A stretch of DNA of 64,000 nucleotides from positions 124,001 to 188,000 of the forward strand of contig MU863910.1 of NCBI GenBank assembly GCA_033296885.1, given 5' to 3'. The notes beneath the pieces were generated by a model that saw only the letters and a list, made by a program, of their open reading frames with translations, searched no databases and was not told the DNA's origin. Below are positions 22,361 through 35,900 of this stretch, one piece after another (the stretch's first letter is position 1; the number at the start of each line of letters is the position of its first letter). The position numbers were made by a program, and so were the translations under genes. Source of the stretch: Triangularia verruculosa (Eukaryota; Ascomycota; Sordariomycetes; Sordariales; Podosporaceae).

Positions 22361-23017
22361 TTAGCACACCCCGACGCCTGGGGCAGGGACGCGCTCGCCG
22401 GTGGGATACTTGATGTTGAAGACGGAGTCACCTCGGAAGGGCCCGCTGGTTCCGAGCTGATGGGAGCAGATGGGCTGGTTACCCTGGTTGGCAGGAGGAA
22501 CAGTGAAGACCTCATCATAACCGCAGTGGCAGAGGGAGTCCTTGAGGTTGACGGCGGCGTAGTTGCGAGCAACCCACGAGCCGGGCTGAGCCAGGCAAGA
22601 ACTGATATAATTCATGCTGTTCGGGGCAGAGAGGGCAAGCTTGCCGTCGGTGAGGAGGTGCTTGCACTGATCGGCGTTGACAAACTGAACGTCCATGTTA
22701 ATGCCACCACCGGCATGGGGTTCGTCCATAGCGCTCTTTCCAAAGGCGAGGTAGTTCCAAGCGTCGTAAGAGATGTCGTTGGCGCCGCCGGACTGGTCGA
22801 TGCGAAGAAGCTCAAGCGAGCGACCCTGATAGCTCACGCGGACACAGATGTTGTCGCAGTCGACAGCCTGCGGCCAGTAGGCAACGCGGTTGGTGTTGAT
22901 CTTGCACCCAAGAACACCAATGGAAGAGCTGAACTGCTCGTGGGGGGTAATGCTGCGAACCTCGGCGGCAGCGAGGGAGGCCGGGCCGAGAACGATGGCA
23001 GAAAGAGCGAACATCAT
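22361..23017 (-). CDS. Secreted cysteine-rich protein, unknown family
   Basis: One exon, 218 aa. A signal peptide (MMFALSAIVLGPASLAAA) is followed by a compact domain with about ten Cys, among them GVLGCKI, VDCDNIC, DQCKHL, SSCLAQ, LCHCGY, PICSHQ and a final VGVC. The Tyr/Asn/Gly-rich middle (ISYDAWNYLAFG) suggests a beta-sheet fold such as a double-psi barrel, but I do not recognise the family. It may act in the wall or as a host-facing protein; that is conjecture. On the minus strand a TATATAA lies about 140 bp upstream (near 23155-23162), so this looks like a strong, TATA-driven gene. Confidence 0.7.
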   Translation of the reverse strand: MMFALSAIVLGPASLAAAEVRSITPHEQFSSSIGVLGCKINTNRVAYWPQAVDCDNICVRVSYQGRSLELLRIDQSGGANDISYDAWNYLAFGKSAMDEPHAGGGINMDVQFVNADQCKHLLTDGKLALSAPNSMNYISSCLAQPGSWVARNYAAVNLKDSLCHCGYDEVFTVPPANQGNQPICSHQLGTSGPFRGDSVFNIKYPTGERVPAPGVGVC

Positions 23018-23152
23018 GATGGATGCGGTGATGGGCGGAGTGATAGTGAGTGAGTGAGTTAGTGAGTGATGGTCGGTTGATGGCTGTTCTTGGTGTTGAT
23101 CGTGGTCCGGATGTGGTGTGTGAGGGAGAGAACAGAAAGTGGTAGGAGGCCC

Positions 23153-23164
23153 AAATTATATACC
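23153..23164 (-). promoter_or_regulatory. TATA-box-like element
   Basis: TATATAAT read on the minus strand, 135-145 bp before the ATG of the secreted protein gene. Position suits a core promoter with a 5' leader of about 100 nt. Confidence 0.4.
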
Positions 23165-24292
23165 CTGTTGCGGAGCAACGCATCTTAAGATCTCGTGAGA
23201 GCATTGTACAATCAAGGAGCAAGATCAAGTGAATGGTAGTGCACGTGGGGCCATCTTGCCCAAGTGAATGGCCTCATGGGCCAGTTGTGGCTCTTGTCAG
23301 TAGCTGGCGAACGCAGCCCGGCCGGGTCAGACTTCAGATGAAGCCCATCCTGGCATCATGAGATGCAGGAGCAATGGAGCAAGCAGACTATTTCAAGAAA
23401 GCGTTTGAATTCACCACCCTGCAATGAATGTGGCCAATGCAAGGGCCTGGCGGCCACCTCACTCCACGTTCTCCGGTCATTCCCCCAGCCTTGCGATGAA
23501 ACGATGAAACAACTGTTGGGATGCCAGAAAAATGGGGGTTAATTTGAAGGCCCTCCAGAAACAGATCTGGAGCAGCAACAATACCTAGTGTCATAGCTTT
23601 GGCCGTTGGAGTTGTGGTATGACACTCATTAGCGCCCACTAAGACACGGCAACAAGGTGCTGACGTGAGGCTATGGTCTGCCTGGCGGCCCTATAGGGCT
23701 GACCGATGGGAGCATGCTCCGTGGGGAAAACTGGCCAGAGCTATCACGGGAGGTTCAAATGCTAGATACCTACCTAGGTTTTCTGGATGCTCGCCGTAAA
23801 AGAATTCAGATGGACCCACCGTGCTTCCTCTTGGTCATGGCTTGCTCCCTGCGGTTACTCTCTGTTGAGACATACCATCTCGGCATCCTTCGGACCCTTG
23901 GAAACCTTCCACACACCAAGGGAATGTTGGTGGAGCGAGCTGATCCGGCTGTGAGCAACCTAATGGTATTTATAGCAACATGGTCCGAAGTATATTCTAC
24001 AAGGTACCTTAAGTTATATTTAACTCACCCTCAGCCTCCTGCAAAAGTCTCAGCAAAGCCCCGACATACCTTAGCTATGAGCTTTGACCGGATGCCGGAT
24101 GCCGAATCCATGGGGCAACGACATCCCTGTCACATCTTGCTCCCATCTCATTACATTACTCGCCAGCCACGATCAGGCCTGTCTCCCTCTACAAATTCAC
24201 CTTTCCCTCCCTCTTCGCCTCACGATTCAGCGCCTCACGATTCAGCTTCCCGGCTCAACCGCTTGAATAGGACTATCGCAGACTGACAATGC
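23165..24292. other. Intergenic
   Basis: A 190-codon plus-strand frame (23714-24286) lacks any motif, contains a TACCTACCTAGG repeat inside it and a small tandem CTCACGATTCAG duplication, so I do not call it a gene. Confidence 0.4.
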
Positions 24293-26123
24293 TCAGCGGC
24301 TCGAATCAATCCACGTATCATTCCACACTGGAATACTCTGCGGATTCCAGAACACATCCCCCGGGTCGATTTCTCTCTTGAGCGATTTCAACCTTTGGAA
24401 CAATGATTGGCCATAGTACAAATGCCATGCCTCATCTCGGTCCAGCTCAGGGTCGATGTAGTTGAGGTAGGCGTTATACGATCCGTTCATAGCCTTGGTC
24501 ATGGCGTCGTTGAGTCCGTCGAGGAACTGAATACCACGCTGGGGAAAGATCTGATTGAGGGGCACGTTGCCATCTGCGTGACGGGATTAGTAGGCTAACA
24601 TCACCGAGGGTATATTGAAGACGAGGGACAGGAAAAACGCTGGGAAACTTACAGTTCTGCACCACCCACAAATCATCAAACCCAGCATACGCCGCCCAGC
24701 TCTCATTCCGGCCCTCGGCTCCAATTTGGCTATCTGGTCCACCGTATAAATTGATGATACTAAACCACGACACTGGTGCATTTTCCCCACGTCCAAAACT
24801 GTATGCATATTGGAAAAACTTGCGTATCGGCTCCTCTGTGAACGAAACATTTGCCGTCACCGACTTCGCATAAAAGTTATCCTGCTGCACAAACCCATGC
24901 AGCGGCACCGTCAAGTTTCCTTCACCACCAAGCATCGTCAGAGATGTGATCCAGTCAGTAGGTTCAACAGAGCTCTCGTTAAGTGCAGGCGCAAAAGGGA
25001 TTGCCTCTAGCAAAGCGGGTGCAATCGTCTTGTTGAAGGTCTCGATTGAGCCAAAATAGGTCCCATGGACGAGGTACGAAGTTGCGTTCCCACCTATTGT
25101 TACACCGAGGCCGAGGTTGCGGTCGACGACAGGAGAGCTCAACGAGAAGTTCTGAACCCCCATGAATGCTGCAGTTGCGTTTTCGACCGACGCAAGAGCT
25201 TGGGGGAAGGAGTACGAGAAGTTGATGACGACTTCCGGCGCCACCCAGGTTTGGAGGTAAAAGGTTGTGACAATACCAAACGAGTCCGCCGCCCCTCGTA
25301 GTGCCTAAGGTATCAACGGCCATGTCAGTCCACCCCCAGACACCGCCACATGTGTTTATCGAAAGAGTGTTAGGGTCCATCACCCTCACCAAAACAGGGG
25401 GTTGAAGTGGAGAATTCCGCCCCTATCCGCGCTCGGGGGTAAAAAAAGGGGGCCAACACTCACATAATAAACGTCCACCAACGTCTCATTATCAACCTTT
25501 ACAAAACTTCCGTTCGCTAGCACCACATCCAACCCGGTGATCTGCTCCAACGCTAATCCAAACGCTCGCGATGAGTACCCATACCCGCCGTGTGTGAAAT
25601 GCCCGCCAATCCCCACCCCAGGACAAGTCCCATGCCCCAACGCCCGCCGTCCCTGGTCCCAGATTCCTTGGGCTAGGTCTCCCAACCTCACGCCTCCTCC
25701 GACGGCGGCTACACCGGTTCTGTTGTTCAAAGAGATAGAGTTGAAGTTTTCGAGATCGATCATCAAGATGCCGTTGCGACCACCGGTGCTGTATGACGCA
25801 TATGAGTGCCCGCCCGACTTGGCCTGCACAGGAATGCCGTATCTACTCGCGCAGTTGACCGCCGCGGTAACCTGCTCGGTGCTGTTGGGGATAGATATGG
25901 CAGCCGGAATGTACTGGAGGCGCTCGTTAAACGTCGTCGCGTAGGTGGGCCACTGGGGGTCGGTCAGGATGATGAACGGGGAGGTGGAGTTCGAGAGGCA
26001 TTGGAGCAGGGACTGGTACGGTTTTGTCCAGGTGGTGGTGTTGAAGGTTGGCTGGGGTATCTGAGCTGCTGCGTAGGGTATGCCGGCCAGGGCAAGTGAC
26101 AAGAAAGATCGTATGAATCTCAT
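24293..26123 (-). CDS. BBE-like FAD-linked oxidase, secreted
   Basis: Three exons: 26123-25464, 25304-24653 and 24573-24293. Introns are 25305-25463 (GTGAGT...CCTTAG, long for this window) and 24574-24652 (GTAAGT...CACGCAG). The product is about 530 aa. It has a signal peptide ending AAAQ, the PCMH-type FAD domain with SGGHSYASYS (His for the covalent flavin bond), a second flavin-linking Cys in HGTCPGVGIGGH, and the BBE tail YLNYIDPELD...YYGQSLFQRLKSLKREIDP...FWNPQSI. Such enzymes oxidise alcohols, amines or C-C bonds with O2 and often serve secondary metabolism. It lies 0.86 kb from the 3' end of the PKS-NRPS gene and on the same strand, so it may tailor the product. Confidence 0.85.
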
Positions 26124-26980
26124 GATGAAGGGTCAATGGAGTATCATCACACTTTCGCGTTTTGAAATCAGTGCAAAAGTATGGGGGTTAAGAATTGGAT
26201 ATGGGTATCATAAATACCTATATTTCATTGACATCAAGCTCAAGCTCATTGTTCTCAAGCTGTTGTGGTCCAGCCAAGCTTGTTCCCCGATTTGGGAAAA
26301 ACAACAAAGAATCCAGAGGTCTAAATGAAACTCTGACGGAATTGGATCCTAATCACGTTTGAAATTCTGATTGGATCTTCGAAAAGAGTCGTTCTCAAGC
26401 AAGGGTCAGATGAGTATCTTGCATTTAGGGACCATGATCCCCGGTCTCAACTACATAGCGATAATAACTCTCTCCTTTCAACCGTTGAGGCAAGAGATGG
26501 TTCATAATTGGGAATAGGCCCCTTGAGCCAATCAGCAGACATCTTATCGGCTCAATGAGATCGGGACAGCTGCTGCACTGATATGTCTGGAATCTCTTTG
26601 GATTCATCCTCATTCATGCGTCTGCAGGGTATAGTTTTCTTCTGCACGTTGCCTTGCGCGGTCGTCTCCGAGGGGCTAAATCTTCTGCCTCCCCTTAAGA
26701 TGGAACCTGACAGCTCTTGAGATCCAGTTTTGCCTCGTTACAATTGGCTTTTGGCTTATTCACCACTGCACCAAACCAACGTCAGCTAAATTGCTATGAA
26801 ATGTTTGGCTAGCCCGGAGGGGACCCACATATTCTTCACAACCCCGCATAACAAAATCCGGGCGCAGCATAAGACTTATGACATTGCATAACAGTTCTCA
26901 TAACCTTCATAAAAGATCACATTTCCCAGACCACCAACACCAAGTCACCAAAAACGCCAAGCCGCCATCAACAAAACAAA
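26124..26980. other. Intergenic between BBE oxidase and PKS-NRPS
   Basis: 0.86 kb with no supported gene. It holds the BBE promoter and the PKS-NRPS 3' flank. It lacks the ACCTACC repeats so common elsewhere. Confidence 0.4.
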
Positions 26981-29900
26981 TCACCTCTCGGAAACCATCT
27001 CACCAGCCTCAGAACTGACCACCAACCGATGAGACGCCAAGAATTGCCCAAACCCATTTTCCTTTGCCTGGCCCATCCAGTGCAGCGCCGGCATCCGCTC
27101 CAGTTCCTTCAACTCCTCATCGCGCTCGACCTCTTGTGCGAACGCGTCAAAGTCGGCGCGTATCTTGGCGGCATGTTCCACAACAACCACGGGCTTATCA
27201 TGAGAGCGTGATAGCACGACAGCAGCAACAACATTGCCAACAATCTTGTGAGCGGGCAAAATGTCCACTGTACCGCTCACTCCCCTAAAGTCGGGGGCCA
27301 CTTTCATGTTTCTCACCAACCCGGTCAGCTCCTTCACGACCTCCTGAGCTTGAGTTCTGAATTGCGCGGATGAGATTGCGGCAGCATCAGGAACTCTGGT
27401 TGGACGATGTATCGTGACAGGTAATCCTGTCAGGGCCGCAACCTTCCCAAGAAATTGCTCCGCGGCCCACTTGCTGGCGACATAGCCATCGCTGCCATTG
27501 ACAGGAGGCGTGCGATCCTTGTAGACAGCCACTCGTCCTGAAGACAGGAAGTGTACTGGAATGAGACGAGGAAGGGCTAGCCGGACCAGTTCCTTGACAG
27601 CTTCGAGGTTGACAGACCGAAGGACCTCATAGTCATCCCAAAAGTTCCGATTCGCCGCGCAATGTACAATGACATCTGTCTTGTTCGATAGCCGCGAGAT
27701 TTCGTCGACGCTGATGTCAAGTCCTTGCTGCGAGAAATCGCATGCGACGACAGAGACCTTGGTGGATGATGGCAAAACATCAAAGCGTGCCGACTCCTTT
27801 CCATCGCGGATCAAGCAGTAGATCTCTTCAACAGTATCTAAAGCAATCAGCTCTTGGACCACACGTCGTCCCAGATATCCAGTAGCGCCAGTAACTAACA
27901 CCCTCAATCTGGAGCCTTTTCGAACCTCGGATTTAGACCCAACTGCTGTCGTCCACGCCGTTGGTATCGCCGTCTCCTCTATCCAGTCGATCTGGCCTCC
28001 TGCAATTGCCGCCTCGACAACCAAAGCCATGGTCTTCACCGCACTCGACCCCATTAAATCGACCAGACGGGGAGCAACGCGGAACTCTCTTTTGATCAAA
28101 GACTGAAGTTTGACAAGGAGCATCGAAGTACCACCGACATGGAAAAAATCAGTGTTGGCGTCGATTCCTCTGGCAGTGGCCGATCCTGGCACAACCTCCT
28201 TCCACAGATTCACCAGTGCTGCTTCAGTTGGTTTCAAATCTTCTAGTCGGGGCGGATTAGAACTGGAGGTCACCGAACCTGGAAGCTCAAGCGCCGCAAT
28301 AGCTTTTCTGTCCGTCTTGAAGTGGCTGGTCACTGGGAGACTGTCCAAAGGGACCATGACGGACGGGATCATGTAGCTTGGAAGCGGAAGCGAGGCAATC
28401 AACTTGGCCAAGAACTTCTGGGGCTCTGGTTCCGAATGTGCGCGTGGGGAGAAGACGACATGAGCGGCGAGGAAATCCAAACTGGACTCTGTGTCCTTTC
28501 TCAGAGTGACAACCGCATGTGTCAAAGCCCCGTTGGAGGCTTGCACGATGACACTTTCAATGTCTCCGAGCTCCATTCGGATGCCGCGCAGTTTAACTTG
28601 CGTGTCGCCGTCGATTCGTCCGTCACAGTACACCGCGCCATCTTCCCGAAGTCTTCCACGATCTCCTGTGAGATACATGGTGGTCCAGCCATGGGACATA
28701 AAATGACTGTTTCGCTTGGCGAACAGGTCAGGCACGAACCGATCCCGCGTAAGCTCATCCAGACCAAAGTATCCAGCAGCAACACCAGCACCGCCAATGG
28801 AAATCTCACCCGGCACACCAATGGGGACCGGCGCTCCGCTCTTGTCAAGTATGTACACCGAGAAGTTGGGAAGCACGAATCCTGTTGGCACAGATTCATG
28901 AAGCTCCACCTTCTTGTACGCAACCTCTCCTTTGGTGAACGCAATCGTCGTCTCAGCAGGTCCATAGTTGTTGTGAAGTCGCAATCCAGGAAGATCGAGA
29001 AGACGGAACTGTTGCACCAGAGCCCCAGACATTGCTTCGCCTCCAGCCAGAGCGGTGCTCCATGACGAGCAACGGCGGAGATTTTCAGAGGCAAACTGGA
29101 ACCACATGTCATACTCCGACGGAGTGGCAGCAGTGTAGTCGATCGCTTCCGTTGCCATCAGCCTTGTTGTTTCAAGAGGATCTCCCCGGTGCTCTGCTGG
29201 CACGACATAGAGACACCCTCCATTGCACAGAGCCGTCAAAATCTGTTCCAGTGCGAGATCAAAGGTGTAAGCAGTCTGTTGGAGGACCTTGGTGGCAATC
29301 TTTGGGAGGTTGTAGGTCCGTGAGAAACTCTCACTCTGCGCACGCAAGCTGGAGTGTCGAATGACAATGCCTTTGGGCGTTCCTGTCGAACCTGAAGTGA
29401 ACAGAACGACGGCCGGTGATGAAGCCTTGGCAGCATTGGGTACAGCGCTTGGGGTTGCCAAAGATCGAAACTCGGACACGCCGGAGATGTCGATGAACCG
29501 AGTCTTGGTATTACTGGCAAGCAATTTCGTCTTCTCTGCCGTTGTCAAGTCATGCAAAATAATAACCGGCTGCGTCTGCTCAATGATGCTGGCCAGGCGC
29601 GGGGTCGATTGTCTGGTATCAAGCGGGAGGTATGTGGCACCAACACGGAATATAGCAAGAAGCGAGGAAATCCAGTCTGCAGCCGGTTCCTGGAAAACAC
29701 CGATGATCTTGCCGTGGCACTCTCCTTGTGCCAAGAGCTTATTGGATAAGACTTGAACACGTCGTTCCAGTTGATGGTAAGAGAGAGCATGACCCCTCCC
29801 ATCCTTGATGGCTGGCTTGTGCGGGTTCTCCCTGGCGATGGCGTCTATGCGATGGGAGACGGTTTCGGGCCATTCTTGGAGCATCGACTTGCCTGCGGAG

Positions 29901-32900
29901 GACTTAGCAATTTCCCTGACGGTTAGCAGCCGGAATAACTTACCAAAGCCAGACTCAATCGCCTTGGTGATTTCTGCCTCTGGCCACAATGGAAGCCCAT
30001 CAACCGCCACATCAAGAGAAGACCCGCCCGTGAAGCCTTCCAAAAGATGCACATATGTTTTCAACAAAAGTTCGGTCTGCTCTGGCGAGTATAGGCCTTG
30101 CTGTAGCTTCAAAGTCAACAGAGAGTCGCCCGCAGGATTCTCGATAACGTCGAGTGCTACATCATAACCACTCTTGGCAATGTGCCAGTTGCTCTCGCCC
30201 TCGGCCTTGCAGCCCGCGAACGTCGTCCTTTCCTGCACGCCCTGTCGGTAATCCATCAGCACTTGGAATATGGGCGTCGCATCGGCGGGCCTGGTGATGT
30301 TGAGTTCGTTAAGAAGGACGTCAAAGGGAAGCGCCGAGTGCTCTAGGGCCGCGAAGCTCTTGTTGCGTGCTTCCTTCACGGCTTGGCCAAAGCCAGAGCC
30401 CGCTATCGGTCTATCGAAACGGACCGGAAGCAGATTGAGGAAGAACCCAATGCTTTGCATGAACCTCTTGTCCATTCGGTTGGCATCTGCAATGCCGATG
30501 AATAGACTGTCAGTGTCGGGGAGCAGACGGAATAACAGCGTCTGCAATGCAGCCAAGTAGACATGGAAGGAGGTGGAGTGGTTCTTCCGCGCCAGCTGCT
30601 TGATCTTGCTCGTAACGTTAGGCTGTAGGCGAATGTCTGCTCGGTGTTCCCTGCGCAATCAAATGTCAGCCATCCAGGCCCAGAAACTCTAGAGCTTGTC
30701 CGTCACTCACCCATACTGATCCAACGTCCTCCTGGCCCGCAGCTTGGAGAAGGAGAACAGGGGTATCGGCTCCGCTGCGGAATCAGGAATGAGCTTCCGG
30801 TAATACTCGATGTCACCCATCATTCGTCCAGCCTGGTAATCCCGGCGTTGTTGCACAGCAAAAGATCGGTACTGCGATTCAGCCGGGAGAGGTGGAAGCC
30901 GCAAGCCCTTGTATACCTTTTCCAGGTCGGCAAAGAAAATCTGAAAACTGATTCCATCCAAAGAAATGTGATGCGCGGCAACAATGAACCAATGGGTGGA
31001 TTCATTCAGAGAAAGGAGAACCATCTTCATCGACTCCCAATCGTTCAAATTCCAGGTTTTGGACTGAATTGCGTCCAACACCTCTTTAACTTGCGATTCA
31101 TCCGACACCCGCCTTGCTTCCAACCTCATCAACGGAGATGATAAGATACCCTGCGTCGGAGTCTCGAGATTGTCGCCCGACCAAAAGTAACGAGTGCGCA
31201 GAGCCTCATGTCGCCTCGCCACAGCTTCTACAGCTTGCTCTAGAGCCGACACGCTAATAGAGCCTTCGAGGCGCACCGAGAAGGCCATGTTGAATGCTGT
31301 CTTGTCTCGCAGTGCGTGATGGAGGAACCAGAACCTAGTTTGGCCAAACGACATTGTCTCAGTAACCTCCGATGAGGATTGGATGATGGTGTCCCGCCAA
31401 CTCACATCCTTGAAAGTAGTCTTCTCTTTAGGTGACTCTGGAGCACTGCTGACCGGCACCGACTCTTCCGAGATGCTTGATGGCGGAGTGGTCTGGCCGC
31501 TTCCGCTGCCACTTTCTGTTGCGCCGTGGCTCTTCGTGCTCTTGATCGTGTGGATCGACAGCTCGGAAGGTTTTGAGTTGGGCAATTTGGGCCGTGAGAC
31601 CATAACTTCCGGGGTCACAGCGTCAAGATTGAGGATAGAGGGGGGTATTCTTTCGATGGCATCGTTAAGTAGGTCAACGATGGAATTTCCTCCGAGAACC
31701 TTGAGCACTGGCATGTCGATATCAAGTTCCTTCAAGAACCAGGACCTCACTTCGACAGCCACCAGGGAGTCGACACCTTGCTCAACCAAAGCAACCCTGT
31801 CGTTGACAGGTTCGCCTTCGGGAATCTGAAGGATCTTTCTCAACCTCGTCTCAAAGGATGCTAGGCACAATGTTAGTCCGAAAGCATGGCAAGTGGAAAA
31901 GCCAGCACTTACTCTTGATGATGTTGAATGCCTCATCCTTACCCTTGACACCCTCCAACTGAATGCGGACGGGCACAGCTGAGCTATTGCCAGCGTAGCT
32001 TCCTTGGGCACCTGGGCGTTCAAGGATAAAGTGGCAGAACTTGAGATCACTGCGGTATTGTGCCTTGATTTCCTTGTCAGCGTAAGCCGGTGCAAAGCCC
32101 GTCACAATTTCAGCGCTCTCGGTTGAGTCCGGTCGGCCGACAAGAATGGCTTCGGCAAACATCTGGTGCAAGTCCTGTTCCGAAATGTTGGTATAACCGA
32201 TGTTTGCAAAGTACTCGGCGTCAAAATTGTCGGAACGCTCCACGTAGCCAATGCCAACCAAGGAGCTGATGTCCATCACGGACCCGGGGACCCCACGCTT
32301 CCGCCTTTGGAAAGCCAGGGCTGTCATGAACATGTTGGCAGCAATGTAGTTGCTTTGTCCACTGTTGCCAACAACAGCGGTGATGGAGGAGAACATGATG
32401 AAGAAGTCTAACGGCGAATCGTAAAAGAACTCGTCGAGCAGCTTGCTGCCTTCGACCTTTGGACGAAGCACCTTTGTCAACGCTTCTAGATCCATCTTTT
32501 GGAACAGAATGTCCTGGAGAACCATGGCACCGTTTGCAACACCTCCAATTGGCGGTAATGTACGAGAGATCTCGTCATAGCATCTCTGCAACGAATCTCG
32601 GCTTGTGATGTCGAGCGACATTGTGCGGACCGTTGCACCGTAGCCCTCCAGATGCTGGATGAACTCTGGGTCCACCTTTGGCTTGCGGCTGGTGAGAACA
32701 ATGTATTTCGCTCCATGTCTTGCCATCCACGCACAGAGAGATTGCCCAACCTCACCAGAGAGGCCGACCATGAGGTAGGTTTTGTATGGGTGGAAGATGG
32801 TGTCGTTGTCAACGGCAAGAACGCGTGCGGGAGCTAAGGGCACTTTCCAGTCGAGAACTTCCAACCGATGGTTGAAAGTTGAATGATCGGAAAGAGAGCT

Positions 32901-35900
32901 CAAAAGAACGGGGTCCTTTGCATCCACGCAAATGCCGCTTGCTGAATTTGCTTCGCTCCACGCGGCCCGTAGAATATCACCAGCACTAGCCGTCGTTGAG
33001 CCCGGACGCGCTACAACCTCATTTCCAAAGAAAGTGATGCCAGGAAATATCTGACAGTGGGTTGGAAGAATGTCACGGATGAGCCGGGCCGTTCTGGAAG
33101 ATGGTCCATCACCACAGGAAAAGTCAACAAATGCTGCCAACGATGTTGATCCTGAGATCTGCTGCCTGAGCTCACCCAACGCAACGTTAGGATGAATGAA
33201 GTTTGCCTCTGTTTTCCGAGATGGATCCGAGGTGGTGAACAGGGGCTTCACGCCAATTCTCTTGGCACCGCCAAGAATGGTCTCGCGGATCGACTGGTCA
33301 GCCTCGTGGATTAGCACCCTGGAATCGCGGGGCAACAAGCCGAGGACCTTATTGGCAACAAGGTAGGCGGCAGTGGACTGTAGAGCCATCAAAGCAAAGT
33401 CTCTAGACTGGCTTGGAAGAAGGATAGCACAGTCGACCGGAACTCGTGCAGGTGACTCGGCCGAATCGGAAAGAGCAAGATAGGCCGAGTCAGTTGTCTC
33501 CTCGACGCCAACAAAGAGCATGAGGTGGCCTGCTGTGCCCACCGAAACGGTCTGAAACAGTGACTGCGAAATGCGAAGTAGAAGGCACCCATGGGGTGCG
33601 TCTCTCTCAACACGTAGAGGTGAGATGCGTTGGAGCTCAGTGGAGTTCCCGCTGCTTCCAACGGCCAGCCGGACAACGCTTTGCTGTGGATCAACATTAT
33701 CCCAAATCGGGCGTCTTCTGGAATTGTGCCGCTGGTTCTGCTTTTGGTTTGGATAGAGTCTTGGAATAAGAGTCTTGCCATTTTCAATGACGATCTCCGG
33801 TTCGGAAGACCACATGAGATCCGTCAACGGCTTCTCTCTCTGCCAGGTGTCGAGGAGCTGCAGCCTGAGTAGGGTCTCGGCAATGGTGGTGATTGTTGTC
33901 GAGTCTATTGTGTCAACGTCGAGTGTTTGCAGGTTGATGTTGGGGTATTCGAAGCGCATCGCGCGACCAATACCGACCATCATGAAAGAATGGGGCTCCT
34001 CCGCCCTGGATCCACGAGTGACCCAGAGGATGTTTCTGGCAAGACCCCACATTGCCTTGAGACCTTCGAGCTTCCCTTCAGTCACTTTGCGCAAGAGTGG
34101 CTCATCTAGTTCAGTAAGACCAAGAACGGTACTGCCGGTAGGGATGGGATTGGCGAGCAAAGCTTCAATCGAGGGTACGCGTTGAACCCGTGAGAACTTC
34201 TTGGACAAAATAGTGGTGAGCTGCTCAACTAGCCCAAAAGTGCGAAGTGACTTGCCGCCAACGATGGTAAGCTGTGGTCTCTCCTCGGCGCTTGCATCTG
34301 GGAGCAAAGCAAGTGGCTCCCGAAGAATGCTGATGCGGTCATCGGCTGCCATGGCTGCCCAAACGGAGAATGGATGCAGCTCATCATAGTCGGGCGTGGC
34401 CGTTTCGATACCAGCAAAGCCGCAGGCTGAAACAAGGTCATCCCACTGCGAGAGCGTAAGGGTTGGACCCCACGGCCTTCCACTCTCGGCACCAATCCAC
34501 CATCCCGGTAAGCCCCCCATTGGCAGCCCGTTTCGAAGGGGGTCATTGTTGACAACTTCGAGATTAACCAGGTAGCCTCCAGGCTTAAGGAGCGTGCGCA
34601 CATTGGTCATCATCTCTGTCAGCTTGTCGGTGGCATGAAGCACGTTTGAGGCAATGATCAAATCGTAGGAACCAGCAACAAAGCCTTGGTCGGTGGGGTC
34701 TCTCTCCATGTCAAAGGTCTTGAACACCATCCTGTCAGCATATTCCTTGAAGCGCTCCTCGGCTGCCTCAAAGAAGGCACTAGAAATGTCCGTATATGTG
34801 TACGTGGAGAATGCTGACCCAATGGCCGGTAGGATTATTCTGGTAGAGCCGCCAGTACCCGCTCCTTCAGCACTTGTCAGCCATGTTTTGGATGCACTTG
34901 AAGTCAATAGGTAATGGAGCAACGTACCAATTTCCAAAATATTCATGTGGGGATATCGATGGCAGATTTGCTTCACCATCCGCGAGATCCAGCGATTAGA
35001 AGCAGCAAGACCGAGGCCATCCTCATAAAACCGGCTGAGAATTCCATCCTTGGTCATGTGTTCCAAAACATTGGACCCATCCAAAATCACCTGTGGTAAG
35101 TTTTCACCGACTGATTCAATCAGCCGGACGTCGACACGCTCGCGGTATTTGTCGATGATTTTGACAATCTCGTTGTGATTGTCCTTGCGACACTCGTTGG
35201 TGACGAACGGATGTTCCCCTCGATCAACAAGCCCCACTACGTGGTCAGCCCAGTTGAGCAATCGCCTGTAGTGGAGGAGCGTATGCTCCCTATCATTGGG
35301 GGGGATCATTTCGGACAGGCGACGGAGATAAAAGTATGAGACTCTCTCCAAATCCTTTGCCATCTGAATCTCATAGTCACTAGGTCGCTCCCCCATGGCG
35401 GCAAGGACGCCACTTGGACCAGCGAGCTGATACTTGAAACTGGAGAAGAGAACGGAATCGTTTTCAGGCTGAGCTGGTGAGAAGGGTGCCAAGCTCACTC
35501 CTTCAATGCGGACAAAAGTGTGATGATCATCATCTGAGCGTAGTTCTGCATCTGCCACGATACCAGAAGCCACTTGATGATCCCTAATAGAAGCCTGGTA
35601 AGGAAGCACGCTATGCTTGCGAGTCCCCGCGGCTGAGAAGGCTGGATTAATAACAAATGCCTCGACTTTGACCGGCACATGAAGGGACCACAGCCTCTCA
35701 TCTCCTGGAGAGCAGAATGCCGCAAAGATTGTCTGCAAGGCCGTGTCAAGCATCCCAGGGTGAACGATGAGCTGATCCTCCCATGCGGAGCCGGATTGAT
35801 CCTGAATTTGACCAACAGCAAAGTCGATCTTCCTCCTAATGTTGGAGATGCCTTGAAACGGGTGCGAGTACTCATAGCCGACTTTGCGGAGGGCGTGGTA

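Noticed and set aside
23714..24286. 190-codon plus-strand frame
   Set aside because: Contains intergenic short-motif repeats and a small tandem duplication; no recognisable protein pattern.
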